Positions 11,890 through 24,053 are shown, numbered from the stretch's first letter. The stretch: 64,000 nt of DNA from Undaria pinnatifida (GCA_012845835.1 JABAKD010000009.1:5122904-5186903); one strand, 5' to 3'. The notes: generated by a model not told the origin, from the sequence alone. A program made the numbers and translations.

Positions 11890-12837
11890 GGCCCTGCAAC
11901 GGCGTCTCCACCCCCACGAGCTCAGACAGAGACGACCGCATCCAATCGATGGATTGAAAGAACTGCATGCACTCGCTGGCGGTTTCCGGTCGACGCAACT
12001 TACGCAGTCCCTGGGTGCGCTTGGGGTCGTGGCTCATCGCCTGTCCCTATAATATTTTCCCGAAGCACTTCATTTCCTCTCGGACGAAACGGCGTTGTCG
12101 GCGGCAGAAAGAAGACCACGCTCCAGCACGCGATCCAAAATCGCCAACAACCACTTCAAAAGAATTTCAGGTGTTTCCCCCAGATCGCGATGCCATCCAC
12201 TCACACTAATCATACCTTCTCATCGATATACCCCTCCAAGACATCACCCATCGTCGCCTGGAAATACCGGCAGCATTCAGCACCCCCGGAATAACACGTC
12301 GCGGCTTGAACAACCCCTCCAAAGTGACCATGGTGAACATCTCCTGGGCATCCTCACTCAGCGGCACCTGCCAGTAGCCTTACAGTATACCCAGCGTGCA
12401 CCATGTGGGAGCACCAGCGAACAGAGACGCTTTGTTTTCCAGGTTGGCACGGGCATAGCTGCCCGTGCGATTGTGTCGTTGACCGCCCGATGGTCCGTAA
12501 CCATGCGATAAGAGTTGGATCCCTTAGGAATCGCCGTCGTCACGCTTCCGCAGATCGCCTGCGGGTTTCAAAACACCTTTCCGGTTGTGTTCAAGTTGTC
12601 CATCATGTGCTCCTGCAGTCATGCCGCCATTACTGGCGGAGATTCACGCGATTTCGCCAGCACCGCCCTTGCACCTGGTCGAAGCCGCACCGCCATGGAC
12701 TCCACGCGCGCAGGTGGGTCGCCCAACAATGCCCGGCGGAACACGTCAAGGTGCGTGCGAAAACCGATATTACGCAGCATCTTGGCATATTCTGGCGGTA
12801 ATTCAAGATCAACAGTGTCACCGACCGCCGTCTCCAA
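11890..12837 (-). pseudogene. Gypsy reverse transcriptase fragments
   Basis: DLELPPEYAKMLRNIGFRTH (12.8 kb) is the pol linker. IPKGSNSYRMVTDHRAVND (12.5 kb) is the RT fingers motif (family K-x-x-xxR-x-x-D-YR-x-LN). KRTQGLRKLRRPETASECMQ and FFQSIDWMRSSLSELVGVET (12.0 kb) are the thumb/connection. The active-site DD box was not found intact. Confidence 0.8.
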
Positions 12838-13044
12838 CGCACCTACACGATCGAGCGTCTACACCTCGGAATTCTGGAACATCATGGGTATTTGAGATAG
12901 CGGCGTCAGTGTGACCTCATCGTCAACTTCACCTGGCGCGTCACAGCCCGGCCTTATCGCCGTGACAGACATTACCGTCCGCACCACAGCACCAGCGTTG
13001 GGCTCGTCCACAGCACGAGCTGTAAGCTCCAAGCCAGCGCCATC

Positions 13045-13440
13045 TTAACACCCGCATGCCTTCGATACAGATTCCTTGAGCTGCGCCATGACGTCGATGT
13101 CGAGCTTGTCTTTCAGCGTCTTCTGCCCGATGGTAACCGCATTGCCTCCCGCAGGGAGTACGATAAACGGCATGGAAAACCGGACCGGTCTCCGTGGTGC
13201 TTTGGTCGTTAAGTGGAGAGGACACGATGGCGTCTCATTATCACATTCCTGCCCCAACGACGTGACCACAAGCGCATTCCCAATAAACACCTGCGTTAAC
13301 GCGATGTGGGTCATCTCCGGCTGTCCCCGCAGGACCTCTACCAGCTCCTCCGACATTGCTGTACTGCCTGATCCAGAACCCATGAGTACCTTGAACTCAG
13401 TAGTCGCGGAAACATCCGGAACTGCAAGACGCCCTGTCAC
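13045..13440 (-). pseudogene. Gypsy aspartic protease fragment, catalytic Asp lost
   Basis: Retropepsin-like: EFKVLMGSGSGSTAMSEELV is the D-S/T-G active-site loop with Asp replaced by Gly. Later blocks FSMPFIVLPAGGNAVTIGQ and TLKDKLDIDV match the flap and the GxxxL region of gypsy proteases. Inactive by this substitution alone. Confidence 0.75.
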
Positions 13441-14369
13441 ATGCTACGTCAGGGCCTCCAAGTGTGGTTCGGTCTCCACCGTATCCATGCTCGTGTCACC
13501 ACGTCCGCCAGGCTGTAAAACCGAGACTCGTGCGTTTGAAATGATGATGAAATTACCACGTCACTGCTGCCACGCAGGTGCCGGCAGCTGCACGGGAACG
13601 GAGTGACACCCTGCCGCTGCATTCTGTGACCCAGAGCTCTGGGAAACCTAGTGCTGCACCGTCCCGGTAAACCCGTTGTTCGCACTATTTTTGACGAGTG
13701 CTACGATAGTCGAGAGGTAGCATTTTTGGCGTGAACGTTTGCTGGATGAGGGGTTCATTTACCCACCTTAACCCAACCAACGTCGGAATTCCGTTCTGGT
13801 TTCGCGAGTATATTTCGCTCCCTAGGCTATGGTTTAACGAGTCTCATCGGATTGCGCTTTCACTTTGGGTGGGGTGTAAAATTCCTCAAGAAACAGCCTT
13901 CAGAAGGCAAATGATGAAATGTTACCGTAGCATGTGGTGTATACTAATCGTTCAAGACACTAATTAATGACCGTATTTCGACGGAAACGATGCCGTAGAC
14001 GGGGCAGATGAACATACGTTGCGCGATGACCGCGTAAGGTGGAGCACGGGCGGCATGTTGATTGGAGCGATGCTAACCCGCGGAAGTAGGAACACAAGGG
14101 GAGGGAGAGGACCGATGCACAGGCTTCCTTTTTCGTAGGTTTCTCGTGCTTTTCTTCTACTCTCCGGGAATGGTTTGTGAGTAATCAACGCGGACTTCGC
14201 TCATGCCGCACATGCAACATTGTCGGGGATGGCGAACAAAATAACACGAATTGGCCAAATATGCGGCGATTACCACTGTCTTCCCACAGGTGGTATACGG
14301 GTGGGTTTGCCCACAGGTGGTATACGTTTGGGTTTTTCCTCCTCCGTACTCATAGAAGGGCTCACCTCT

Positions 14370-14555
14370 TGCCACGGCGATATTGCTGAAGATGTGGAGA
14401 TGAGACACGCCTTAGTAATAATACCTCACCGTGTTTGATGGTAACGATGCTGCAGATATTTAAGAGTTGATACTCGTCTTAGTACTATTACCTTACCTCT
14501 TTCCATGGTAACAACGCTGACGCTGCGGGGGTGATACACGTCTTGGTAATAGTAT
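14370..14555 (+). repeat. Three diverged ~68-bp tandem units
   Basis: Each unit has the order GG(C/T)(A/G)A-C-A(T/C)GCTG, GATAC(A/T)CGTCTT-type, then AGTA-TATTACCT(C/T)ACC. Units begin near 14375, 14435 and 14500. Confidence 0.65.
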
Positions 14556-16059
14556 GGTTTGGGTGTTCTACGTGACCGGGCGTGGGTTCAACACTGGGCA
14601 ACAACAACCAGCTATACTCGTGCGGGAGTAGATGGGCATATCTACCAATGACAACGTGTTAGGGAGACTCTTTTTGTTGTGGTCGTTTCTTCTGATTGCA
14701 TATTCTGGCGAGATAAGATATAAGGGAATAACTTGAAGATAAGAACAAAAAATCCATTTAGGGAAAAATCGTAAAATTACTTTGAATCCTAGATGCATGC
14801 TACGGCAGTGCGGACCAGGTAAAGTGCTCTCTACCCGGCCTCTCTACCCCGCCCATGACTTCATTTTTTTCAATAAACCGACTGCAAGCTACAAGAGCCA
14901 CGCTAGGGACGGGGTACCCCTTGTTTACTACTTGATTTGAGCCACTCGCGCGAGTGATTCTGTACCTCACCGACGAAAGGTCTACTCTGTACCTCACCGA
15001 CGAAAGACCTTGCAGTGACCTTGGTTTTTACGAAGGACTGCCGCGCGAGCTGCTAGTCAAAGGAGACCAATCCACAAAGCAGGGTCATCGGCCGAGAAAC
15101 TGCCGCTAACAGGACAAACTTCATAACAATGGACAAGCACCCAGTGCGAGTACGACGTCCACATTGCGTGGTCATGTTGCCATTCGTTTCTCCAGGTTTG
15201 TAAGCACATTGCTCGTTCTAACTTGGACGATATCTGCTATCTGCGCAGACACGTTTCCACATGAGGATCATTTAGAGATGTATTGTTTGCATAGGCGGCT
15301 CGACCTACTGATGTGTGCGATCTCGGCCAAGACGATCATACGATATATTATAAAAAATGAAAATACACTCCAGCTGTGAGATCGAAGATTTCGTCGAAAC
15401 TCATCTTTGCAAGCTGTGTGTGATACTCCGATCGCGCGCATTACGAGTTGTGTGTCCTCATTAAGGATATAGGTCGGCGACTCCCCTTACAACTACAGTG
15501 TAGCTATCAGGTATATATCTGGCATTTGAATACTAGCATGTGTACGACACATATTTACTTTGAATGAAGACGTTCAATTTGATAATTCGCCCTCTGGTAC
15601 TGTCCAGCTCAATGTCAATCCCTCATTGGCATATCCAGAATAAATATTACCGAACCACTGTGAAGGATGAGCTACACGATGTAGAAAAAATATCTTGCCG
15701 GCTCGCTGGTGCAGCTGGCCTACAATAGTACAGACGTAGGTTTGGCGGATCACCTAGATTAGGGCTCGAATTCGAGAACGTAGCCGGAAACATAAAAAAG
15801 CTTGATGTTTTGGTTGGTATATGTATGGCTTCCGTCAATCTCCAGAGGGAACGGTTTTGACTCATAGCTTCCGACAAACTCCAGAGGAAGCCATTTTGAC
15901 TCAAAAACCCCCCATTATAAGAAGTATGAGTCACCCCACGGTAGAGGTTGCACGTTTTGGACCAATTATTGCACGGTTCTGACCGATTGAGCTCCTCAAA
16001 TATGGAACTATCGGTTAGTATGAAAAATTACGAGTACCTTTGTTTTAGTAGTAGCGCAT

Positions 16060-17315
16060 ATGAAAGTTGGTCGGGTTGCGCGAAGGAACGTCTTCGGAAA
16101 ACTCATTATTCTGGTGAGATGCTGAGCTCCTCATGCTAGGAGTTCGGAAACGTCTGATTAAATGCTAGTGTGGGATGACTCATGCGCTATGTGTGAGCGG
16201 CCTTTTACAGCAAAAGCACCCTCACCTCACGAGTGTCGTTCGGTTCTTGCGGAGGCCAAAATACTGTGGTTGTGGTATTGGTCATGGTCTATTCCCCCGA
16301 CCCCAAACAAAGTTCGACTTCCAAAATCGGTTTTTTTTTGTTTTTTTTTTCTCGCAAACGGTCGAGCGCAACACACACCTCAACACCTGCGACCCTGAAC
16401 TTCGCAGGGGCCCGGGCCGGCATAGCTGCTCATCCAGCTTAGTGGATCTACCTAGTTCAAGAGCAGAGATAATCAAAAGTGAGTTGTTGTACCATATTCG
16501 GTGACGTTCCCTGATATCTTGCGTCTCGATTACACGTTAGGGTTCAAGTATGAATATGCATGCCCCTACGCGCCTCGTACAAATGATATATACACCTGCA
16601 TGTTTGGTTTTACTCTGTCTCGTCGCACCTTTTATTTCACATTTAAATGCGAGAGCTGTACGTAACCAGGCTTACCAAACCTAGCGTATACAAAAGTAGG
16701 CAACTCGAGGGTATGCCAGGATGTCCCAAGTCACCACAGCTTCAAAAATCGACCAAGAGGGCTCCAACGCCAGTTTCGGTCGGACTGGGCTTGGTTGGAT
16801 ATCAAACAGAAAGATGTTCAGCGCCCGCAGTTTTCTAACTGGTCAATGGTTTATGCTGAGTTTGTTTTATTGGCGGAGTAGTGTCTGTGCTCGCCAAGAC
16901 AACCCAAGTCGTCCCGAGCGAACGAGTACAGCGCTCGTAGCAAGAATTCATTATCGCATCACCATCACGCCTGTCTAGGTACTCGTACCTCGCACGGGCG
17001 ATACATGATCCGGGAGTGAGTCGAGGTGGCGACCTGTTCCATTCGCAACGGGTCGAGGTCTGCAGGACTCCGATCGGACGCCGTTTCTATAACGCGCTGG
17101 CGAGGTGCATAACTTCGCGCCAAATATCCAACACTCCATTGAGCAGTCGGGTGTATGTTTCGCGTGCATATATCCGTAACATCAGCCCACTCTGGATCCA
17201 TCTCACGATAGGGGTGCGGAACAAGTTCCTGAGCTCCCAACATGAGAAACACAATATCTCACCCAAAACATAACTTCGAAGGCATTCGTTCGCCCAACCC
17301 GACCAAGCGTCCATG
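16060..17315. repeat. Inverted repeat pair, possible MITE
   Basis: 16062-16130 (GGTCGGGTTGCGCGAAGGAA...) is the inverse of 17225-17300 (...GCCCAACCCGACCAAGC). A third copy of the right end, including CTAGTCCTAACACAA, is at 27440-27545. This suggests a dispersed element of about 1.25 kb; ends and target duplication not resolved. Confidence 0.5.
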
Positions 17316-17680
17316 CCCTAGTCCTAACACAAATTATACTCGTAAAAGTATTAGATTAACCGGTGGTTCCTCACCTGAGGAGCTAAACCGGCAAGGTATA
17401 CCTTTTTTAGGCTAAAAATGTGTACCCCATACCGTAGGATGGCTCTCTGAAAGTCCGCGCATATTTGCAAATACTGTAATTCCCAGGGAAAGGCTATATC
17501 CTAGCCGAGGCATCGGATGATTAAATCTAAATCCGGATCTTCGCAACTCCCCCCCCCACGCCTCTTGTTTTGATGTACAAGAAGACTGGTAATCGTAAAT
17601 GACGGTGCTAACAGATAACCAGCTGCATGCAGCATACCCTTAAAGACCAAAGCATTCGAAAAAAAAATGCAGACGACGTG

Positions 17681-18118
17681 TGTTATGGAAATGTTGGCAC
17701 ATAGCCATTATGATTCAATGTTCAGTAGCACTGCTCTTGTGTGCCGTAGATCTCATATGTGTCGGTTCGAGTGTAACGTACTTACGTGTGCGGAGGAATT
17801 ACTTCCGTAGGATTCTCCGCTTGATATCCAGGTAGCTCACTCTCGCGTGTGGCTCTCTCTTGTCGATCTTTCCGGATCATAGCTGTCCTGGTCATCTCTG
17901 GGAAGCAGCCGTCGTCTGGGCTCCTGCAACTCTGTGGTTTATATCTGTGTGTATTGGCCAAACTAACCGCCACTGTTGTACTGTTCAACATCTTCTCTAC
18001 ATCTCGGAAGCACTCCGTCTTCCACGATATCCTCTCGCACCGTGCCATTACCTCGACTAACGTCGACGGCACAGCCTCTCAACCCACCGTGCCAGGGTAT
18101 CACACATTATCCATGACA
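17681..18118 (+). repeat. Copia 5' LTR
   Basis: 438 bp, TG...CA ends, preceded by the ACGTG target duplication. Most of it is repeated in the 3' LTR with scattered substitutions. The sequence immediately inside (GATGATGAGC...) is not a standard TGG-type primer binding site, consistent with internal rearrangement. Confidence 0.95.
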
Positions 18119-18189
18119 GATGATGAGCTTCGAAATATCTACAAGAGAGAGCCACACGAGAGAGTGAGCTACCAGGATATGCTCCCGCC

Positions 18190-18450
18190 TATTGGTATGG
18201 ACCTTTTCGTGCACGAACGCCCGGGGCCCGATCACCCGGAGATGGCCGAGATAGGCATCCTTGTCGTAGAGCATCTTGTACGATCTCCAGTTCTGCTGCT
18301 GCGTTCCACTGGGCGGCTTCGGGCGTAGCCCGCGCTTCCTTGATTGTCCGTGGAACGTTCGGTTGCGCTGTGCCCCCAGCGTACGCGTATTCCGTGAAGC
18401 CGAATGTGCTGTCCCTGTGGGCGACGTCGGGAAACTCCCCCTTCACGCCT
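18190..18450 (-). pseudogene. Inverted chimeric fragment of copia pol
   Basis: Read on the minus strand, this block joins two distant pieces of the same element: 18200-18276 is the reverse complement of about 18872-18950 (integrase), and 18279-18450 that of about 19776-19930 (reverse transcriptase start). It replaces the expected gag/protease region. Both pieces are slightly diverged from their direct copies. Confidence 0.85.
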
Positions 18451-19791
18451 AAATCTCTGGGCGGGTTCAAATACGCCGTCAACTTCGTTGACCAGCAAAT
18501 CAAGTGGAAGGAGGTGGTTCTCATGAAGGACAATGCTTGATCTGTGGACGCCCTTGCGGTGTTCGTCAAGGAGACCGTGGTTCCTACCGGCGAGCGCATC
18601 CATACCCTCCGCGGGAACCTCGGCACGGAATTCACGAGCGCGGAGTTCCGTCAGTACTGTCAAGAAGTCGGCATCAAGCTGGCGATTGCCTCTCCGAACT
18701 CCCCTCAGCAGATCGGAGCGAACGAGCGTGCGGGCCGGATGATTTTGAACATCGTGCGCTGTTTTCTCGCCCACTCGACACTTCCGAACTTCCTTTGGGG
18801 GGAGCTGATGAAGACGGCCGTCTACCTGAGCAACCGGACTCCTCACGCAGCTTTGCAAAACGGGACGCCGTACAAGGCGCTCTACGGCAAGGATGCCTAT
18901 CTCGGCCATCTCCGGGTGATCGGGTCCCGGGCGTTCGTGCACGAAGAGGTCTACACCAATACGCTGGAGCATCGTGCTTGGGAAGGCTGGCTCGTCGGAT
19001 TCAGCGAGGAAAACAAGTCTTACCGGATCTACAACTCTGAGACGTTACGTGTGCGGGTGAGTCAAAATGTTATCTTCATGGAGACGCCTTCTGTCGCGCG
19101 CTCGTTGGACGCGCGCGGTTTTGACGAGGAGGAGTTCACGTACGATGACTACGACGACATGCTAAGAGACGTGCGAAACTGCACTTCCAACCACTCGGCT
19201 GATTCGCTCTTTCCTGACCGTGCCGTTGGGGATGCCGTCGGGGATCTGTCTGCGATTGGGCTTCTCGAAAAAAGTTGTGAGACAACCTACCGTGATCTTG
19301 GACTTGCACCTGCTGGATCTACTCCTGCCAACGATGCGCCTGGGATTGCTGGTGGTACGCCTGAGAAAGATAGCCCTGCCTCGCCGGGGGGAATCAGTCC
19401 CGCGGTGCCGGTCAACGGTGCGTCTTCTCCTGGATTGCCATCTGGTCCGGCGCCGCCGCTTGGTTCATCGCCCGCTGGTTCTGCTCCGTCTGGTATTGCG
19501 CCGCAGGGTGGTCCTGTGCGTGGACGCGGTTCGTATCGTGGTGGACGAGGTTCCACGCCGACGCCTGCCGTCACCAGGTCTGCTTTGCGTGGTGGATCTG
19601 CGCAGGGAGGCATCACGCAGCGCGGTGGACGTGGCAGCGGGTCTGCACGTGGACGTCGTGTTGGAGGTGGACGAGGTTCCACGTCGACGCCGGCAACCAC
19701 CAGGCCTGCTTCGAGCGTACCCACTGCAAAGACCATCAGCGAGCTTCGTCGCCTCTTCTACGCGTTTACCGTGAGGGGGGGGGGTTCCTGA
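18448..19791 (+). pseudogene. Copia integrase, truncated, with Gly/Pro/Arg-rich tail
   Basis: Starts within the core (GGFKYAVNFVDQQIKWKEV), is interrupted by a TGA at 18538-18540, then runs open for 415 codons: ALAVFVKETVVP, HTLRGNLGTEFTS, SPQQIGANERAGRM, FLWGELMKTAVYLSNRTP. The second catalytic Asp (family R-S-D-x-G-x-EF) is Asn here, and the catalytic Glu is present. The last ~150 residues are low-complexity Gly/Pro/Ala/Arg repeats (GGRGS, RGRG), the variable region between integrase and reverse transcriptase. Not functional. Confidence 0.9.
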
Positions 19792-19795
19792 CGTC

Positions 19796-20516
19796 GCCCA
19801 CAGGGACGGCACATTCGGCTTCAGGGAATACGCGTACGCTGGGGGAACAACGCAACCGAATTTCCCACGGACAATCAAGGAAGCGCGAGCCACGCCTGAA
19901 GCTGCCCAGTGGAACGCAGCAGCAGAACGCGGGATCGCGAGTGTTAAAGATCGTCAAGTTTACAAGCTTGTTCCGCGCTCTGCCGATCCCGCTGGACGGA
20001 AGCGAATCGATTCGAAATGGGTGTTCAAGCGCACGGCGGACGGCTCCTTCAAGGCTCGTGTAGTGGCTCAAGGTTGGAACCAAGTTCCTGGCCTTGACTA
20101 TGGCAGCATCTACGCCCCGGTATGCATGATTTACAGCGTGCGGATCATATGCTGCATAGCCGTGCCCTTCGGCCTGCTTCTACACCAGATGGACTTCTCA
20201 ACGGCCTTCCTATGCGCGGATATCCAGGAGTTGGTGTTCGTTGAGCAGCCGCCTGGCTTTGACGTCAAGGACAAGGAAGGACGGAGGTGAGCTAGTGATG
20301 CAGCTAGAGAAGAGCCTTTACGGGCTGGCCCAATGCCCCTGAAACTAGTTCAACAGCATCGATCCCACCCTTGTCGAAATCGGCTTCGTTCCGCTTCAGT
20401 CCGACACGTGTGTCTACTTGTACGTCACGACGGTGTTCGGATCTACTTGATCCTCTACGTGGACGATCTCCTTCCGGCCAGCAACAACTCTGACGCCATG
20501 GCGATGGTGAAATAAA
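19796..20516 (+). pseudogene. Copia reverse transcriptase, broken
   Basis: VYKLVPRSADPAGRKRIDSK, WVFKRTADGSFKARVVAQGW, QMDFSTAFL and LVFVEQPPGFDV are the copia RT opening blocks. The frame is lost near 20288 (TGA). The YVDD active-site box (LILYVDDLLPASNN, 20447-20490) survives in another frame, which ends at a TAA at 20513. Confidence 0.9.
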
Positions 20517-20535
20517 AGTTGAAGCAGTTTTCAAG

Positions 20536-21469
20536 ATGACCGACATGGGAGCGGTGTCGCTCGTCTTGGGCATGGAGATAAAGCGAGACCTTGAGCGTGG
20601 CACTCTCACGATCTCTCAAAAGGCTTACCCCATGTCCATCCTGGAGAGGTTCGGAATGTCGGAATGCAAGCCGACCAACACGCCGGGGTACGGTCCCGAA
20701 CTCTTCAACCAGCAGCCTGGCAAGACTCTGCTGGACGAGGAAGAAAATAAGGGCTACCAGGGCATCGTGGGGTGCCTGATGTATGTTTCCCAAGTGTTAA
20801 GGTACGACATCATGTATGCCGTTGGTCAACTGGCTCGCCCGATGGCGAAACCCAGCAATATCGACATGGTGGCGGCGAAGCACACTCTTCGCTACCTCGC
20901 GAGGACAACCGACTTTAGCATTACGTACAAGAGGGGAGGCTTCAAGCTTGTTTGCTTGCAGTCTTTTCGGACTCCAACTGGGCCAACAACCCGGACAACG
21001 GAAGGTCACCTCATGCTACTTGTCGATGCTGTGCGATGCGCCAATTGGCTTCAAGTCGGGGCTGCAAGGTCTGACTGCCATGTCGACCATGGAGACGGAG
21101 CTGGTCGCGTCGGCTTTGGCGATGAAGGAAGCAGTGTTCTGCTCAAACATGCTGACTGAGCTAGGGTTCGGCAACGACTTCGCGAACGTGCCGTTGTACT
21201 GCGACAACACAGCGATACTGCACGCGCTGGGAAACCGCTCCGTCAGCTCGAGGACGAAGCACATCGCGCTGCGCTTCTTCTTCTCCCGAGAGCTCGTGTC
21301 GGAGGGAAGGATCTCCATCGACTACATTCCGACCGACATCAACCCTGCCGTCATCGGCACAAAGCACCTGAACAAGCACCGCTTCAGGAACCTGCTGGAC
21401 ATAATCAGCAACTTCAACGTAAACGACTTCATCAACAGCCAGTTCATCATCAACAGCCAGTTCAGTTAG
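20536..21469 (+). pseudogene. Copia RT C-terminus and RNase H, broken
   Basis: SLVLGMEIKRD, YPMSILERFGM, NKGYQGIVGCLMYVS and RYLARTTDFSITY belong to the RT connection. RNase H follows in a shifted frame with the copia hallmark LTAMSTMETELVASALAMKE and the KHIALRFFFSRELV block, ending FRNLLDIISNF. Frameshift around 20950-21000. Confidence 0.9.
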
Positions 21470-21777
21470 TCGTGTTACATGTTTGTGTGTTTGTTTTGAA
21501 TGTGTTCTGTTTGTGCGAATCAACTTGCCCTTCGTGTAATCGACATTCGGCATCGCACCATCACTGGTTGAACGAGCCATGTAGGTTTGGAAGTCATGGT
21601 AGTCTGGTTTGTGCAGTAGCAGGTACTCTTGAGCAAGCGCATGAATTTATTGTTGCACGTATAGGACTAAAACATCACGTGGTACTTTAGTGGTTGAAAC
21701 ACATGAAACGAAAATACTTACTTGAATTAATCATCATTAGTTTGGCACGAGTTAGAGCAACTTCCATTGAGGGGGAG

Positions 21778-22215
21778 TGTTATGAAAATGTTGGCACATA
21801 GCCATTATGAGTCAATATTCAGTAGCACTGCTCTTGTGTGCCGTAGATCTCATATGTGTCGGTTCGAGTGTAACGTACTTACGTGTGCGGAGGGATTACT
21901 TCCGTAGGATTCTCCGCTTGATATCCAGGTAGCTCACTCTCTCGTGTGGCTCTCTCTTGTCGATCTTTCCGGATCATAGCTGTTCTGGTCATCTCTGGGA
22001 AGCAGCCGTCGTCTGGGCTCCTGCAACTCTGTGGTTTATATCTGTGTGTATTGGCCAAATTAAGCGCCACCGTTGTACTATTCAACATCTTCTCTACATC
22101 TCGGAAGCACTTCGTCTTCCACGATATCCTCTCGCACTGTGCCATCGCCTCGACTAACGTCGATGGCACAGCCTCTCAACCCACCGTGCCAGGGTATTAC
22201 ACTTTATCCATGACA
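21778..22215 (+). repeat. Copia 3' LTR
   Basis: 438 bp, same length as the 5' copy, followed by the ACGTG target duplication. A purine run (gagggggag, 21769-21777) directly before it is the expected polypurine tract for plus-strand priming. Confidence 0.95.
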
Positions 22216-22220
22216 ACGTG

Positions 22221-23994
22221 AGGTAGATACAGCGACATGAATGGCAAGAAAGAGCAGGAAATATTCATAAGAGTATACGTACATCCAGTTGTAATAACAC
22301 CCAAGTGAAAATGGGCAGAAACAAAAACCCGGGCCCGTAACAGTGCGCGACCTGCACAGCCAATACAAGGGGGGTCGACCAATATGGCAACACCCATAAC
22401 AAGCAACACGTATTCTGAGTTATTGAAATACACCTGGTATAGTAATACCCTGAACAAACGAAACTAGAATCTAAAGCACCGTCTCAGCCCATCGTAGGCG
22501 GTATATCTCATCACCCTGGGGGACCTAACGTCCTGCCAACGATGCCGTGTGAGACGAGGCGTGGTAGTTGTTAGATGATCCTCTGATGAAGTTCCCCTAG
22601 CGATTCTCACATGTGCTCATTACACATCGGCGCTTGCTCATACATGGACGATGCGGGACCAACACCCGGTGGGGACCTCTTCCACTAACCCTAACTTCGG
22701 GTCTCTTGGAATTTGTACCCCGCTTTGTCAACGCGTTAGGGAGCTGCGCAATCTCCCTCGAAATATCAGAGCACCATACGTACATATACCAACATGCCAT
22801 TTATTTGTGGCCATCGGACATGTGTTTACCGGCGTATATATCCAGTACTACAACGCATCACAGAAGAGCTGAAAATGACTGGTCTTCAAAGAGAAAGGGG
22901 TGTCGTTTGCAAACGCTAGGCAGCATAGACATAAGCAACATGATTAGAAGCGTGGAGTGTTTTTTCTTAATGCCCCAGAATATCGCTTACTGTCGCAAGA
23001 CATCAGCATGCTGATCCTCATACTAAAAACTTAGCGTACCATCCATCCATGCGTTACTTCGCGATCCCCCATACCCCCACCCACAGACAACACAACGCAC
23101 TAAGCACCACTCAAAGTCTGAACTATTCACGAAACACCGCGAAAAAAGCGAACTACCAGGTATTTACTAAACACCACAGAAGGTATTAATCGCGTCCATC
23201 ACGATGTACAACGCCATTGAATCCGCATTTTCAATCACTACGGCGGCAGTATCGACGCCATATCACCTCAACATCAGCTCAAATAATCCATCGACTCATA
23301 TTATCCCGGAGTACAGCCGAATACACACGCGACGCTACTCGGCGTTAGATATACGCTTTGCTATACCTACCGACATCTTGCAGCCGCGCTGACTGGTTTT
23401 ATCAGGGTTTGTGACAGGTCGAATCACTTTTCGCGGGCCAAGTCGGGCCAGGGGGACCACGGAACCCGACCAGTGTTATTAAACACCTCCTGACAGTAAT
23501 TAAACACCTCCCGACCCACCCGTGAGAGTCAAGAAACATCCTGAACCGACCCGGCCCCACCGTAAGGGTTTGAAAATCTCCTAGTCCGACCCGCGGGTTA
23601 GAGCGTGACCGGTGCAAAAAACGGTTTAAATCCCCCCACCCGCACCCGACATCCGAACGGGATACCGTGGACGTCATATTTTCCGACCATCAGGTTGATT
23701 GCACAATGACCGCAACCTCCTGGTGCTCGCCCGTGAAGAGCAAACTGAGCCCGACTAAAGAATCCAGAATCCAGCCTACTGCCCAAAAGACGATACCAAA
23801 AAGGTAATGTTGATTATCATAAATAAAGCAGAGCGTCCCTTCTGCCGCTCAAAACGAGATCTCAGACTAATTCCAAACATGTTCCCAAAACCGTGAGTGG
23901 GGTTCTAGAAGGACCAAGGCTTCGATTTGTCGAAGCCCTCCTCATGTGGCCTTCCCACTGTGATTCAGCGGCCGCCAGATAGGTAGAGTGAATA
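22221..23994. other. Non-coding spacer downstream of FolD
   Basis: No gene recognised. A degenerate CCGACCC/GGGTCGG-rich block occupies 23420-23640, related to 42260-42430 and 44935-45115. Short frames lack family features. Confidence 0.55.
23420..23640. repeat. Degenerate CCGACCC-rich repeat, copy 1
   Basis: Multiple CCCGACC/CCCGACCC words spaced by short variable segments with recurrent AACACCTCC and GTGAG(A/G)-TC. Other copies at 42260-42430 and 44935-45115 lie in HoxX introns. Confidence 0.6.
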
Positions 23995-24053
23995 TTACAG
24001 CTGCTTGACGCCGTGTGCTTCGAAGAGGTTGAGGGTGTTCTGAAGGAGAAGAG
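23995..24053 (-). CDS. folD: FolD exon 8 (C terminus)
   Basis: [18 protein letters not shown] and a TAA stop at 23997-23995; LLxNTLxxxE is the usual end of FolD proteins. Acceptor ctcgactag|CTC. Downstream sequence to 23.4 kb shows no further coding exon. Confidence 0.92.

Larger units (their letters stand above)
9826..13690 (-). mobile_element. Degraded Ty3/gypsy-type element
   Basis: Read on the minus strand, fragments occur in gypsy order: protease (13440-13045), linker (12837-12619), RT (12543-11890), RNase H (11725-11384), integrase zinc domain (11059-10808), integrase core (10654-10175), integrase C-terminus (10092-9901). Frames are broken by stops and shifts. No matching LTR pair was recognised on either side, so it is old or truncated. 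Confidence 0.88.
13690..17675. other. Non-coding stretch with small repeats
   Basis: Includes a 23-bp doublet CACAGGTGGTATACG (14287 and 14310), a ~68-bp triplicate at 14370-14555, an R1 copy at 15340-15500, a doublet at 15828-15900 (CTTCCG-CAA-CTCCAGAGG) and inverted copies at 16060-16135 and 17225-17310 around an unassigned 1.1 kb. A 95-codon minus frame at 17252-16965 has no recognisable motif. Confidence 0.5.
17681..22215 (+). mobile_element. Ty1/copia-type LTR retrotransposon, complete ends, degraded interior
   Basis: Two 438-bp LTRs (17681-18118 and 21778-22215) begin TGTTATG, end CATGACA and are flanked by the same 5-bp target duplication ACGTG (17676-17680; 22216-22220). Internal order integrase, reverse transcriptase, RNase H is the copia order. 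Only 3.66 kb lies between the LTRs: gag, protease and the N-terminal part of the integrase are missing, stops and shifts break pol, and an inverted chimera of internal sequence sits just inside the 5' LTR. The LTRs differ at only a modest number of positions, so insertion is not ancient. Confidence 0.95.

Noticed and set aside
18232..18972. 246-codon minus-strand frame
   Set aside because: Antisense shadow of the copia integrase plus the inverted fragment; its peptides are reverse-strand readings.
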